Assembly (NCBI GenBank): GCA_947259275.1
Contig: CAMYMH010000015.1
Location: 1 to 54,091, forward strand
Length of the DNA stretch: 54,091 nt
Direction of reading: 5' to 3'
From: an uncultured Acidimicrobiaceae bacterium
Lineage (GTDB): Bacteria > Actinomycetota > Acidimicrobiia > Spongiisociales > SHLN01
Both the position numbers and the translations under genes were made by a program. Each line of letters starts with the position of its first letter. Positions within the stretch are counted from its first letter, which is position 1. Positions 6,560 through 15,629 of the stretch are shown in pieces. The notes under the pieces were generated by a model. That model was not told the DNA's origin and searched no databases. It saw nothing but the letters and a program-made list of their open reading frames with translations.

Positions 6560-9033
6560 CGTTGAGGGATCCGGTCTGCGGAATGGGCGTCGAGGTGGGT
6601 GGCCTGCGCGTCGACGGCTATGACGATCTCGCCTTCTGCTCGGAGAGTTGTCGCCGCGCTTTTCAAGAGGATCCCACACAGTTCTTGGCCACCGTTTCGG
6701 TGCCATCTGAAGCATCGGTCGTACCGGCCCGTGTCGCGACCGGGGCAATGACGACGCCGCTCGTGGAGGGCCCGCCTGAGACGGTCTACCTCTCTATCGA
6801 AGGTATGACGTGTGCGTCGTGTGTCGCGACTATCGAGCGAACGCTCAAAGCCACCGACGGCGTGCTCGATGCCCGCGTGAACTTTGCCAGTCAGGAAGCG
6901 TCCGTCGACGTTGCTCCGGGTATTGCGCGCATCGAGGACGACCTCACTGCCGCCGTGGCATCAGCCGGCTACAGCGCGGCCCCGATCGGCGATGACCTAG
7001 ATGAGGATGCCGAGACGACGGCCCGAGAGCGACACTATCGGACTCTTCTGAGGAAGTTCTGGTTTGCTGCGCTCGTGGCCCTCCCGGTGATGTACTTCTC
7101 CTACCCGGAGCTCTTCCCCGGCATCCCCGAGAAGGGCTCGACGGAGTTGAACCTCATATGGGGCGCCATGGCCCTGGTGACTGTGCCCGTCCTGCTCTGG
7201 TCGGGATCCCAGTTCTTCACGGGCGCCTGGGCGGCCTTCAAGCACCGGTCGGCGAACATGCATACCTTGATCGCCACCGGGATCACGGCGGCGTGGTTGT
7301 ACTCGACGGTCGCTCTGCTTTTCCCTGATTTCTTCCCTGAGGAGAAGTTGCGGGATGTCTTCTTCGACGTGACCGCAGTCGTGACCGCGCTGGTCGTGCT
7401 CGGCATGGCCCTGGAGGTCCGTGCTCGGGCCAGAACCTCCGAGGCGTTGAAGAAGCTGATCGGCTTGCAGGCCAAGACCGCCCGAGTCATCCGCGACGGT
7501 CAAGAGCGCGACGTTCCGATCGAGACTGTCGAGGTCGACGACCTGATCCTGGTGCGTCCGGGTGAGAAGATCCCGGTCGACGGCAAGGTCGTCTCCGGCT
7601 CCTCCACCATCGATGAGTCGATGGTTACGGGCGAACCGATCCCGGTAGTGAAAACCGAGGGCGCCATCGTCATTGGAGCCACGATCAACAAGACAGGCTC
7701 CTTCCGGTTCCGTGCGACGCGGGTCGGGTCCGACACCATGCTCGCCCAGATCATCGCGATGGTTCGCGACGCTCAGGGTTCCAAAGCACCCATTCAGCGC
7801 ACTGTCGACAAGGTCGCCGGATATTTTGTGCCTGCCGTCATGATCATTGCGGTCGCCACGTTCATGATGTGGTACACGATCGGTCCCGCTCCGGCCCTGT
7901 TGTATGCGGTGATCACCGCGGTCACGGTGCTGGTGATCGCCTGCCCCTGCGCGCTTGGCCTGGCAACCCCCACATCACTCATGGTGGGAATCGGGAAAGG
8001 TGCCGAGAACGGCATCCTCATCAAGTCGGGGGACGCCCTGGAGCTGGCGCATCGGATTACGACCGTCGTGCTCGACAAGACGGGCACGGTGACCCGCGGC
8101 GAACCGATGCTCACCGAGGTGATCGCTCAGGGAGCCGACAGCGAGGACGAGGTACTGCGGCTTGCAGCCAGCGCCGAACGCGGCTCGGAACACCCGCTCG
8201 GGGAGGCGATCGTCACCGCGGCCACCGACCGGGGCCTCGAGTTGATTGATCCGGCCGAATTTGAGGCGACCCCAGGCCACGGAATAGCCGCGCTGGTGGC
8301 GGGCCGTCGCGTGGTGCTGGGCAATCTGAAGTTCATGGCCGACCAGGGGGTCGGTGCCGGCGCGGCCGAAGAAGTGCTGGTCCGACTGGCCGACGAAGGC
8401 AAGACAGCAATGGTCGTTGGGATTGACCGCGAATTGGCCGGTGTTGTCGCAGTGGCTGACCCGGCCAAAGCGGATTCGGTTGCGGCCATCCGGCGTATGC
8501 ATGAGATTGGCCTCGAAGTTGTGATGCTGACCGGCGACAACGTTCGTACGGCCAACGCGATCGCCGCCCAGGTTGGGTTGGACCGGGTGTTCGCTGAAGT
8601 GCTGCCCGAAGACAAAGCGACCCAGGTGAAGCTGCTCCAGGCGGAAGGCAAGGTAGTGGCGATGGTGGGTGACGGGATCAACGACGCTCCCGCGCTTGCC
8701 CAGGCCGACGTCGGGATGGCGATGGGCACCGGTACCGACGTCGCGATGGAATCCAGCGATGTCACCCTCGTCAAAGGCAGCTTGACCGGCATCGTCACCG
8801 CCATCGAATTGTCGCGGGCCACCATGCGCAACGTTCGCCAGAACCTGGTTGGAGCGTTTGCCTACAACACCCTGGGGATTCCGATTGCAGCCGGGTTGCT
8901 CTATCCCTTCTCTGGGTTGCTCTTGAGTCCGCTCCTGGCCGGTGCGGCGATGGCGTTCTCGTCGGTCACCGTCGTCAGCAATGCCAACCGGCTCCGGAGC
9001 TGGCGGCCGACACTCGTCAAGGAGGTCGCGTAA
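6556..9033 (+). CDS. copA: Copper-exporting P1B ATPase with YHS and HMA domains
   Basis: 825-aa pump. Order: YHS domain (residues 1-45, DPVCGM), linker, HMA copper-binding domain with GMTCASC (83-89), membrane helices, actuator domain with TGEP, the transmembrane CPC motif (463-465), DKTGT with the phosphorylated Asp 507, an [10 protein letters not shown] motif, and [10 protein letters not shown]. This is the standard Cu(I) exporter layout plus an N-terminal YHS domain. The ATG at 6556 overlaps the preceding stop; the open frame extends 19 codons further upstream but only inside the YHS gene. Central gene of the operon driven from 5932. The CPC motif contrasts with CPD in the ATPase at the window start. 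Confidence 0.95.
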   Translation: MTLRDPVCGMGVEVGGLRVDGYDDLAFCSESCRRAFQEDPTQFLATVSVPSEASVVPARVATGAMTTPLVEGPPETVYLSIEGMTCASCVATIERTLKATDGVLDARVNFASQEASVDVAPGIARIEDDLTAAVASAGYSAAPIGDDLDEDAETTARERHYRTLLRKFWFAALVALPVMYFSYPELFPGIPEKGSTELNLIWGAMALVTVPVLLWSGSQFFTGAWAAFKHRSANMHTLIATGITAAWLYSTVALLFPDFFPEEKLRDVFFDVTAVVTALVVLGMALEVRARARTSEALKKLIGLQAKTARVIRDGQERDVPIETVEVDDLILVRPGEKIPVDGKVVSGSSTIDESMVTGEPIPVVKTEGAIVIGATINKTGSFRFRATRVGSDTMLAQIIAMVRDAQGSKAPIQRTVDKVAGYFVPAVMIIAVATFMMWYTIGPAPALLYAVITAVTVLVIACPCALGLATPTSLMVGIGKGAENGILIKSGDALELAHRITTVVLDKTGTVTRGEPMLTEVIAQGADSEDEVLRLAASAERGSEHPLGEAIVTAATDRGLELIDPAEFEATPGHGIAALVAGRRVVLGNLKFMADQGVGAGAAEEVLVRLADEGKTAMVVGIDRELAGVVAVADPAKADSVAAIRRMHEIGLEVVMLTGDNVRTANAIAAQVGLDRVFAEVLPEDKATQVKLLQAEGKVVAMVGDGINDAPALAQADVGMAMGTGTDVAMESSDVTLVKGSLTGIVTAIELSRATMRNVRQNLVGAFAYNTLGIPIAAGLLYPFSGLLLSPLLAGAAMAFSSVTVVSNANRLRSWRPTLVKEVA

Positions 9034-9404
9034 TGAATGTCGTTCTCGTAAACCTCTTCGGAGTCGGACTGATCATCGCCATCGTCTGGTATTTCTGGTT
9101 GTCGTCGGCGGAAGGGGCTGTGGCGGCAGTCACCAGCACCGGGATGCAGGAAACCCATATTGTCGTGAAGGGTGGGTACTCGCCCGACACGATTGCGGTT
9201 CGAGCCGGCCTGCCGGTGCGGCTGGTGTTCGACCGGCAGGAATCGGATCCGTGTTCCGAGCGGGTAGTGATCGACGCGTTTGGTGTGTCTGCCGAGTTGC
9301 CGACCGGGGAGGAGACCGTCATTGAGTTTACTCCCGAGGCCGCCGGCGAATACGAGTTCGCCTGCCAGATGGGCATGCTGCGCGGAAAGCTCGTCGTGAC
9401 ATGA
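9033..9404 (+). CDS. Membrane-anchored cupredoxin-domain protein
   Basis: 123 aa: one N-terminal membrane anchor (VNLFGVGLIIAIVWYFWL) followed by a plastocyanin-like beta domain. Candidate copper ligands are Cys in SDPCSERVVI and Cys/Met in YEFACQMGM near the C-terminus, the usual pattern of cupredoxin_1 proteins encoded beside CopA. It probably binds copper outside the membrane after export. The start overlaps the copA stop by 1 nt (TAATG), and the stop overlaps the next gene (ATGA). Confidence 0.87.
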   Translation: MNVVLVNLFGVGLIIAIVWYFWLSSAEGAVAAVTSTGMQETHIVVKGGYSPDTIAVRAGLPVRLVFDRQESDPCSERVVIDAFGVSAELPTGEETVIEFTPEAAGEYEFACQMGMLRGKLVVT

Positions 9405-10099
9405 CGCTTTCGAGCAACATTTCAGGCGCGGAGACCGATATGGGGGCTGAACAAGCCGCCGTTACCCGGCGCTATGACCGGATGGCTTGGCTGTACGACG
9501 CCTATGACGCCCCGATGGAACTACTGGGGACCCGAAAGAAACGCCGCAGACTCCTGCCAAGAGCAAGCGGCACCGTGCTTGAGGTCGGGGTCGGCACGGG
9601 ACAGAACTTTCGACACTACCCGGCGGATATCACCTTCACCGGCGTCGATGTCGCTTCCCGCATGCTGGCCAGGGCGCGGCGTCGCGCCCAGCGACTCGGT
9701 CTCTCGGCCACGTTGCTCGAGGGTGATGCGCACGCGCTTCCATTCGACGACAACCAATTCGACACGACGGTCGGAACCTGTGTGCTGTGTTCGGTAGCTG
9801 ATCCGGTAGCAGCCGTGCGAGAGATGGATCGGGTAACCCGCCCCGACGGGCAGATCCTGCTACTCGAGCACGTCCGTCCCCGTACTCGACTGCTCGGTAG
9901 GTTTTCCGATCTCGCCACCGTCCTCACCCGACGGATATTCGGTTTCCGGGCCAATCGTCGCACCGACGAGAACGTCGCCGCGGCCGGAGTGGAGATCGCC
10001 GAGATCCGACGCACCGGAATCTGGCGTGAGATCGTCGGCCGGCCGAATGCCGTTCCGGGTACGCGACCCACCTTGACACGCGAGGTGGATGCAATATGA
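9401..10099 (+). CDS. Class I SAM-dependent methyltransferase
   Basis: 232-aa UbiE/phosphatidylethanolamine-methyltransferase-like enzyme. Motif I is LEVGVGTGQNFRHYP, followed by an acidic residue in FTGVDVASRML, then GDAHALPF and a motif III region DGQILLLEHVRPR. The substrate is unknown; membrane lipids, quinones or a metalloid are possible. Genes of this type are often found next to copper operons, but what they methylate is not established. An internal ATG at 9440 (MGAEQAAVTRRYDRMAWLYD) would give a more typical N-terminus. Overlaps both neighbours by 4 nt. Confidence 0.86.
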   Translation: MTLSSNISGAETDMGAEQAAVTRRYDRMAWLYDAYDAPMELLGTRKKRRRLLPRASGTVLEVGVGTGQNFRHYPADITFTGVDVASRMLARARRRAQRLGLSATLLEGDAHALPFDDNQFDTTVGTCVLCSVADPVAAVREMDRVTRPDGQILLLEHVRPRTRLLGRFSDLATVLTRRIFGFRANRRTDENVAAAGVEIAEIRRTGIWREIVGRPNAVPGTRPTLTREVDAI

Positions 10100-10782
10100 C
10101 GGACGCGTTGCTGCGCGAGACGAAGGTACCGACCGGGGGGTCAGACGCCGGGCCGATGCTGGGCGCGGCCGGTATCAGCAAGAGCTATCGCCGCGGCGGG
10201 CTCTTGCGACGCAGGTCACTGCGAGTTCTCGTCGACGCCGCCATCGAGCTGCACCAGGGCGAGATCGTCGGATTGGTGGGTGAGAACGGCTCAGGAAAGA
10301 GCACCCTGATGAGAATCCTCATCGGAAGCCTGGACCGCGACGGAGGCACGCTCACGCGCCACGGGTCGATCGGCTACTGCCCCCAGGAGCCGGTTCTCTA
10401 CGAGCGGCTGACGCCGGACGAGCATTTCGAACTCTTCGGATATGCCTACAACCTCGAACAGGCCGTCATGGAACGCGGCCGGGACGAGATTCTGGAGACC
10501 CTCGACTTCACGTCGCATCGCGACGCCCGCGTCGAAGAACTCTCCGGTGGCACCCGAGCCAAGCTAAATCTTGGACTCGCCCTACTCGCGGATCCTGACA
10601 TCTTGCTCCTCGACGAGCCGTATGCCGGATTCGATTGGGACACGTACCTCCGCTTCTGGGAATTGACCGCTGAGCGCAAACAAGCCGGGAGAGCCGTGTT
10701 GATCGTCAGTCACTTCGCTGCCGATGAAGATCGCTTCGACCGCATCGTGCATCTCAAGGACGGGAGAACGGTGGCCGGATGA
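10096..10782 (+). CDS. ABC transporter ATP-binding protein
   Basis: 228-aa ATPase with Walker A GENGSGKST, a Q-loop in YCPQEP, signature LSGGTRAKL and Walker B ILLLDEPYAGFD. The signature is degenerate relative to LSGGQ, as in several ABC-2 exporters. Coupled by ATGA overlaps to the methyltransferase upstream and the permease downstream. Together the pair forms an exporter embedded in the copper operon; cargo unknown. Confidence 0.9.
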   Translation: MTDALLRETKVPTGGSDAGPMLGAAGISKSYRRGGLLRRRSLRVLVDAAIELHQGEIVGLVGENGSGKSTLMRILIGSLDRDGGTLTRHGSIGYCPQEPVLYERLTPDEHFELFGYAYNLEQAVMERGRDEILETLDFTSHRDARVEELSGGTRAKLNLGLALLADPDILLLDEPYAGFDWDTYLRFWELTAERKQAGRAVLIVSHFAADEDRFDRIVHLKDGRTVAG

Positions 10783-12272
10783 CCACTGCCGTATTAGTCC
10801 GACGCTTCCTCACCGACTACGCTCGACAACCCGTCAACCTCATCCTGCTCGTTGTCGTCCCGGTGATTTTTGTTGCACTTGCAGCGTCGACGATCGCCGA
10901 CTTCGCGACTCTGGCGGGAGGACCCGAGAACCCGAACCTCCTCAGTGCGCCAACGGCAGGTTGGGCGGCAGCTTTTCTGGCCGGCGTCGCCGGGTTCTTC
11001 CTCGTGCTTGGCTCTCGCGATGCCGACCATCGCTTGGCTCAGGCCGGAATAGGCCCGACCAGGATCGCGGCTGCCAGGCTCGGGTCCGGTCTCATCCTGG
11101 CCCTACTCGCTGCCGCCGGCGCCCTAGTCGCGCTGGTGGCACGAACCGACGTCACGGACCCGATCAGGGCCGTGAGTGGCACCCTGATGTTCGCCGCCAT
11201 CTACCTCGCCATTGGAGCGGGCATCGGCGCAATCGTCGACAACGAGATCAACGGATCCCTCATCGTGCTCTTTGTGTGGATGCTCGACGTGTTCCTGGGT
11301 CCGGCAATGGCCGGGGGTGAGGTGCTGATCACCCGACTATTCCCTTCCCACTTCGTGACACTGGTCATGCTCGATTCGGCCTCGGGGCACTCTGCTCCAT
11401 TTGGCGACCTCGGGTGGGCGCTGGTTTGGGCAATCGGTGGACTCACGTTCGCAGGGTGGCTGTTCCATAGCGCGACTCGCGGCGCAGCAAGACGCAGGCG
11501 GCGGACGCCCCGCGGGTTTGCCCGGTTCACCGCAGGCTTCAGGTTCGGTTTCCGCGAGTACCGGCGCAACCCAGCGATGTGGGTGTTGCTCGTTGCGCTT
11601 CCTGCGTTCTTCATCACTCTCAGCTTCTACATCACACCCGACATGCCAACGCCGGTACGGGTCAAGGAGGGGGGCCAGTCACTCATCCAAGCCGTCTCGA
11701 TGGTCGATGTCCACGGTGCCATCATGGTGCCCATCACGGTGGCCTTCTTGGCTGGACTCGCCGGGCTCTTCGTCGTCCAGAGTTCACTGGAGGCCGATGG
11801 TCGCCTTGCCGTCGCCGGATTCCGATCGCGAGAGATTCTCGGTGCCCGGCTAGCCGTGATCGGTCTAGCCGCACTGCTTACAACCGTGGTGTCGCTGTTG
11901 GTGACGGCGGTTGACTTCTCTCCCCGACAATGGGGCTGGTTCGCAATCGCCAACGTGATGGTGGCCGCCACCTATGGAATGCTCGGGGTAATCACCGGCT
12001 CGGTCTTCGGCCGAGTCGGCGGTCTGTACGTGATGTTCCTCGTCCCCTTCGTCGACGTCGGCATCGCCCAGAACGTCATGTTCAGCTCGCAACCACCTGC
12101 CTGGGGTCGATTCCTCCCTTCTCACGGGGCCGTACGGTTGATGGTCGATGGGGCCTATACCTCATCACTCGATCAAGCGGGCGCCATCGTTCTCGCACTC
12201 GTGTGGCTCATCGCCCTGGCAGGTACCGCCGGGGCCATCTTTCACCGCATCTCAGCCCCAGAGACCGTGTGA
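10779..12272 (+). CDS. ABC-2 type permease, two fused halves
   Basis: 497-aa membrane protein with about twelve hydrophobic segments in two similar halves of six; the second begins near residue 250 after an Arg-rich cytosolic linker (ARRRRRTPRGFARF). Each half resembles a single ABC-2 permease subunit, so the fused protein would supply the whole membrane part of the transporter. It pairs with the ATPase just upstream (ATGA overlap). Substrate unknown; position in the operon suggests export linked to copper stress or cofactor assembly. Confidence 0.85.
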   Translation: MTTAVLVRRFLTDYARQPVNLILLVVVPVIFVALAASTIADFATLAGGPENPNLLSAPTAGWAAAFLAGVAGFFLVLGSRDADHRLAQAGIGPTRIAAARLGSGLILALLAAAGALVALVARTDVTDPIRAVSGTLMFAAIYLAIGAGIGAIVDNEINGSLIVLFVWMLDVFLGPAMAGGEVLITRLFPSHFVTLVMLDSASGHSAPFGDLGWALVWAIGGLTFAGWLFHSATRGAARRRRRTPRGFARFTAGFRFGFREYRRNPAMWVLLVALPAFFITLSFYITPDMPTPVRVKEGGQSLIQAVSMVDVHGAIMVPITVAFLAGLAGLFVVQSSLEADGRLAVAGFRSREILGARLAVIGLAALLTTVVSLLVTAVDFSPRQWGWFAIANVMVAATYGMLGVITGSVFGRVGGLYVMFLVPFVDVGIAQNVMFSSQPPAWGRFLPSHGAVRLMVDGAYTSSLDQAGAIVLALVWLIALAGTAGAIFHRISAPETV

Positions 12273-12273
12273 A

Positions 12274-12585
12274 GTGAATCGATCAGGCCGAATCCGCTGC
12301 CTGGGCGACCTTCTCGCCGAAGACGACGTGGAGGTCCTCCTCGTCACGAGCCCTGCGTGTCATCTGTGCGAGATGGCAAAGGACGTACTTGGGCACCTGT
12401 CCGGCGAGTATCCATTGCGGTGGCGCGAAATCGACATGGCGTCCCCGGAAGGCTTGTTCATCATCCTCGCCAGTCGTGCGCCATACCCACCCGTGATCGT
12501 TCTGGCGGGGGAGATCTACGGATACGGACGGCTGAGCGAGAAGAAGCTGCGCAGGGACCTCGACCACATGATGAAAGGGATGTGA
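12274..12585 (+). CDS. Thioredoxin/glutaredoxin-fold protein (cassette 1)
   Basis: 103-aa protein with CHLC in VTSPACHLCEMAKDVL, a glutaredoxin-type CxxC, a conserved PPVIVLAGE stretch with the cis-Pro, and a YGYGRLSEKKLRRDL tail. No signal peptide, so cytosolic. The GTG start lies 1 nt after the permease stop. Its counterpart in cassette 2 (21081-21506) shares CxxC, PPVILLDGD and GRISERKL. It likely passes electrons to the CcdA-like membrane protein encoded next. Confidence 0.85.
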   Translation: MNRSGRIRCLGDLLAEDDVEVLLVTSPACHLCEMAKDVLGHLSGEYPLRWREIDMASPEGLFIILASRAPYPPVIVLAGEIYGYGRLSEKKLRRDLDHMMKGM

Positions 12586-12586
12586 C

Positions 12587-13513
12587 ATGGACAGCATCTT
12601 CCTCGGCGGTTCACTATTGGCAGCCTTTCTCGCCGGAGCGATCGCGCTTTTCGCCCCTTGCTGCATCGTCTTCATGTTTCCCTCTTACCTTGCCGTCGCA
12701 GTGCGGAACCGGCGCTGGCGTCTCTTCCCGCTCACTCTCACGTACGCGGCAGGAATCGCCGTCGTCCTGGTACCGGTGACCCTCGGCGTTGGTGTTCTGA
12801 CCCGCTCGTTACTCAAGTTTCACGGGCCGGTCTACGCGGTGGGCGGCGGGTTGCTGCTTTTCCTCGCGATCCTGGCAGTGACCGGAAAGACCTGGACCCT
12901 GCCGATGATGCGACAAGCTCCCGACGTAGCCCGCACCGACACCGCCGGTGTGTTCGCGCTCGGCGTGTTCTCGGGAGCTGCCAGCGCCTGCTGCGCTCCC
13001 GTGCTCGCCGGTGTGATCACGTTGTCGGCTGTATCTCCGAGCTTGCTCCAGGGTGTCGGGCTCGGAATCGCCTATGTATTCGGAATGGTCTTTCCGCTCG
13101 TCGTACTCACCGCCATATGGGACCGGGCCGGTCTCGGTGACCGCCCTCTGTTCCGGGGTCGCCCCGTGCGGTGGCACCTCGGTGGATGGTCTTTCGTAAG
13201 CAATACCTTCGACCTCGTCGCCGCCGCCATGTTCTCACTGATGGGAGTGGTGCTGCTGGTGGTCGCTATCACAGGAGCGACGGTGGCAACCGATTTCCAG
13301 ATCGGTGTCGCTTCATGGCTCGAAGAGCAACTCGAGCCGATCGTTGCCTTTCTCGAGCCAGTGCCGGACCTGATTATGGGGCTGGTGCTGGTGGCGATTG
13401 GAGTTGGGGCTGCGACCGCCTCGGGTCGGAACCGCCGCAAATCTAGAGATCACGAAAGGAATGACAATGACCAAGACGAAAACGAAGCACTCCAGAAAAC
13501 GCACCAGCACTGA
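12587..13513 (+). CDS. CcdA/DsbD-like transmembrane thiol transporter (cassette 1)
   Basis: 308 aa with about seven hydrophobic segments. Two cysteine motifs lie in membrane helices: FAPCCIVFMF near the N-terminus and SACCAPVLAG near residue 142, the places where CcdA and DsbD carry their redox-active pair; here each site has a double Cys. It would carry reducing equivalents from a cytosolic thiol protein to the outside. The C-terminus is highly charged and overlaps the next gene by about 47 nt. The protein encoded at 21509-22438 is its close paralogue. Confidence 0.86.
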   Translation: MDSIFLGGSLLAAFLAGAIALFAPCCIVFMFPSYLAVAVRNRRWRLFPLTLTYAAGIAVVLVPVTLGVGVLTRSLLKFHGPVYAVGGGLLLFLAILAVTGKTWTLPMMRQAPDVARTDTAGVFALGVFSGAASACCAPVLAGVITLSAVSPSLLQGVGLGIAYVFGMVFPLVVLTAIWDRAGLGDRPLFRGRPVRWHLGGWSFVSNTFDLVAAAMFSLMGVVLLVVAITGATVATDFQIGVASWLEEQLEPIVAFLEPVPDLIMGLVLVAIGVGAATASGRNRRKSRDHERNDNDQDENEALQKTHQH

Positions 13514-14060
13514 GCTGCCAAGAGTGTTCGCCTGGTTGGGACTGCTGATCCCGGCCGCGCTGATCATTATCGTCATCGTGGCCGGGGGCCGGAGCGATCC
13601 GGCGGGCTCGGGGCCAGTGGGAGACTCGGCTCCCGATTTTGAGCTCCCCACCACGACCGGCACCGAAGTATCACTCGATTCCGTCCTCGCCGACGGCGAC
13701 GCCCTCCTGTACTTCTCGATGGGCGTCGGCTGCGATGGGTGCTTCGCTCAGATTCCCGAGATCGAGGACACGCTCAAGGATCAGGGCATCACACTCGTGT
13801 CGGTGATGGTGCAATCGCCCGGCCAGGTCGCTGCCGAAGCGGCACGATTCGGAATCGATGGACCCATCCTCATCGACGGCGACCGCACCGTGTCGGACGC
13901 CTATGGCATGATCGGTGTCTACGGACACAACGATCGACCGAGCCACAGCTTCGCCCTCGTATCCCAAGACGGCATTATCGAATGGGTGAAACACTATGCC
14001 ACCATGTTCGTGCCGGTGAATGACTTTCTGAATGACCTGACCGAGGACCGCTCTTTGTGA
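13467..14060 (+). CDS. Membrane-anchored TlpA/AhpC-like redoxin (cassette 1)
   Basis: 197 aa: N-terminal anchor, then a redoxin domain with SMGVGCDGCFAQIPE, where the active site is CDGC, and a conserved GVYGHNDRPSHSFAL segment. It is likely exported and reduced by the CcdA-like protein encoded just before. The open frame also has an ATG at 13461, but AAAGGA is better spaced for the ATG at 13467. Overlaps the upstream gene, and its stop overlaps the next GTG. Paralogue of the product of 22395-23015. Confidence 0.85.
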   Translation: MTKTKTKHSRKRTSTELPRVFAWLGLLIPAALIIIVIVAGGRSDPAGSGPVGDSAPDFELPTTTGTEVSLDSVLADGDALLYFSMGVGCDGCFAQIPEIEDTLKDQGITLVSVMVQSPGQVAAEAARFGIDGPILIDGDRTVSDAYGMIGVYGHNDRPSHSFALVSQDGIIEWVKHYATMFVPVNDFLNDLTEDRSL

Positions 14061-14650
14061 GTCGCAAGGATCCGCCAGGGCGCCAGCAGCCAAGCTCCCG
14101 CCGAATTGACTGGAAGCGCCTCGGCGTGTGGGTCGGCTCGATGGCAGCCGTCGCTGGGCTGACGGCCGTAGTTCTGACCGGTGTGGATGCGGCCGACGGC
14201 AGTCGCCCGGAGGCTCCCGAGGGGACTGAAACCGTTCCGGTGGACGACCCGATCCATGTTCCGGGGGGTGTTGACTACCCGGTGGTTCCGCCTGCCGGCG
14301 GAGAGCATGACCCAACGCCGCTGGCCTGCGGGTTCTACGACTTCATCGTCCCCGACGAGAACGTGGTCCACTCGATGGAACACGGCGTGGTCTGGGTCAC
14401 CTACCAACCTGGAGTGTCTGAAGAAGAGCTCGACATACTAAGAGACATCGGAGACGCTCGCGAGACCATCGTCAGCCTGCTGCCCGATCAGGGCTCGGCG
14501 ATCATCGGGACCGCCTGGGCGGCACAAATCCGCCTCGACTCAGCAACCGATCCTCGTCTCGAACAGTTCGTCAACGCATTCCGGGACGCGCCCTCCTCGC
14601 CGGAGCCACTGGCCGGCTGCGCCGGTGGAGCCGTGCCGAGCCGCCCCTGA
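14057..14650 (+). CDS. DUF3105 membrane-anchored protein
   Basis: 197 aa: one N-terminal membrane helix (GVWVGSMAAVAGLTAVVL) and an extracytoplasmic DUF3105 domain with the family signature of CGFYDFIVPDENVVHSMEHG followed by VVWVTYQPG. The His and Cys residues in this motif could bind metal or heme; the function of the family is not known. Last gene of the copper operon; its start overlaps the redoxin stop as GTGA. A decayed copy of its 3' end lies at 2095-2232. Confidence 0.88.
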   Translation: MSRKDPPGRQQPSSRRIDWKRLGVWVGSMAAVAGLTAVVLTGVDAADGSRPEAPEGTETVPVDDPIHVPGGVDYPVVPPAGGEHDPTPLACGFYDFIVPDENVVHSMEHGVVWVTYQPGVSEEELDILRDIGDARETIVSLLPDQGSAIIGTAWAAQIRLDSATDPRLEQFVNAFRDAPSSPEPLAGCAGGAVPSRP

Positions 14651-14674
14651 GGCATCTGAGGCCGCCGATATGCG

Positions 14675-15145
14675 CTAGCTGTGCCCGCGCGCGGGCGGGA
14701 CCTGGTGCAGGTGCCTTGAACCACTGGCGTGGCCGGTGGGCATGAAGCCCGTTTCCGTGATGGTTTGACAGCGGTGGGGATCGGTGCAGTCAGCCGGATC
14801 CAGCTGGCGAGCTCGCTCCGTGAGGGACGCAAGTTGCTGGCGAGTTTTTCGCAATGATTTGATATGGTCGTCGATCTCTTTGAGATGAGTCTCGAGCAAC
14901 CCCAATACGTGATTGCAGGTTGACTCACCCTGGTCCCGAAGGGACAGGATCGAGCTGATTTCGGTCAGGCTAAGGCCGGTAGTTCGAGCGTCCCGAACAA
15001 ATAACAGCCGCTCAACGGCCCCTGGACCGTAACTGCGGTAGCCGTTGGCAGCGCGTTCGGGAGGTGGGAGCACATCGATCTCTTCGTAATAGCGGATGGT
15101 CTTAGTCGGAACTCCGGTCTGTGCAGCCAATTCACCAATTTTCAT
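14675..15145 (-). CDS. MerR-family metal-responsive activator
   Basis: 156-aa regulator. N-terminal MerR winged helix (MKIGELAAQTGVPTKTIRYY), a long dimerisation helix, and metal ligands: a Cys in STCNHVLGLLETHL at the position equivalent to MerR Cys82/ZntR Cys79, and a C-terminal CTDPHRC. CueR-type Cu(I) sensors carry Ser at the first position, so a divalent soft metal (Zn, Pb, Hg, Cd) is as likely as copper. I chose the ATG at 15145 because the 24 residues upstream are Ser-rich and precede the conserved start. TATTAT just upstream could be its -10. It is convergent with the copper operon and is the best candidate regulator of the class A promoters (2391, 5932, 34351). Its stop lies in CTAGCTGTGC, a sequence also seen at the IS481 end. 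Confidence 0.88.
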   Translation of the reverse strand: MKIGELAAQTGVPTKTIRYYEEIDVLPPPERAANGYRSYGPGAVERLLFVRDARTTGLSLTEISSILSLRDQGESTCNHVLGLLETHLKEIDDHIKSLRKTRQQLASLTERARQLDPADCTDPHRCQTITETGFMPTGHASGSRHLHQVPPARGHS

Positions 15146-15221
15146 GGTCCCGATAATAGCCGGCCGAGCTTCTTGTGAACTGGAAGGTGATGAAGACCCA
15201 CTACTGCTGCTAGCCACCGGA

Positions 15222-15629
15222 TTATCTCATCTTCCTGCCAGAGGACTGCAGGCGAAGGCGCCCCAAGACCAATGAAACCCCGAGCACCAGAGCCAGCGCC
15301 GGAATCAGCCAAAGCAGCAGCCCCGCTCCAGAAGTTGAGGGATCCAGCAGGATCCACTCGCCGTACCGGACTACGAAGAAAGTCAGAATCTCTTCGTCGC
15401 TGTCTCCTGCCGCCACCTTCTCCTCGATCAGCGTCACCATGGCGCGGGCTGTATCCGAGGGCGAGTCCCACACCGACTCGGATGTGCAGACCGGGCACCG
15501 AAGCTGGCCCGCCAGAGTCCCTACTCGGTCACGTTCCCCAGGCTGCGCGGTGGCCAAGCCAAAAGCGACGGTAGCGGCCAGGGTGATGAGACCTAATCTC
15601 CGTGCCCACACCTTCGGCTGTTCAGGCAT
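15222..15629 (-). CDS. ccmH: Cytochrome c maturation protein CcmH (CycL-type)
   Basis: 135-aa thiol oxidoreductase that reduces apocytochrome c for heme attachment in System I. Features: N-terminal signal/anchor, the defining LRCPVC motif near residue 44, a helical domain ending VRYGEWILLDP, and a C-terminal membrane helix (LLLWLIPALALVLGVSLVL). It overlaps the ccmF stop by 8 nt, so the two form an operon. No CcmE, CcmC or CcmAB is present in the window. Confidence 0.9.
   Translation of the reverse strand: MPEQPKVWARRLGLITLAATVAFGLATAQPGERDRVGTLAGQLRCPVCTSESVWDSPSDTARAMVTLIEEKVAAGDSDEEILTFFVVRYGEWILLDPSTSGAGLLLWLIPALALVLGVSLVLGRLRLQSSGRKMR

Noticed and set aside
14683..14696. GCCCGCGCGCGGGC palindrome at the merR 3' end as a terminator
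   Set aside because: No loop and no T-run; it lies inside coding sequence.
15168..15195. AACTGGAAGGTG near the merR start, resembling the right half of a class A operator
   Set aside because: Only one arm is present and no matching -35/-10 pair; not counted as a site, though it may be a relic of autoregulation.
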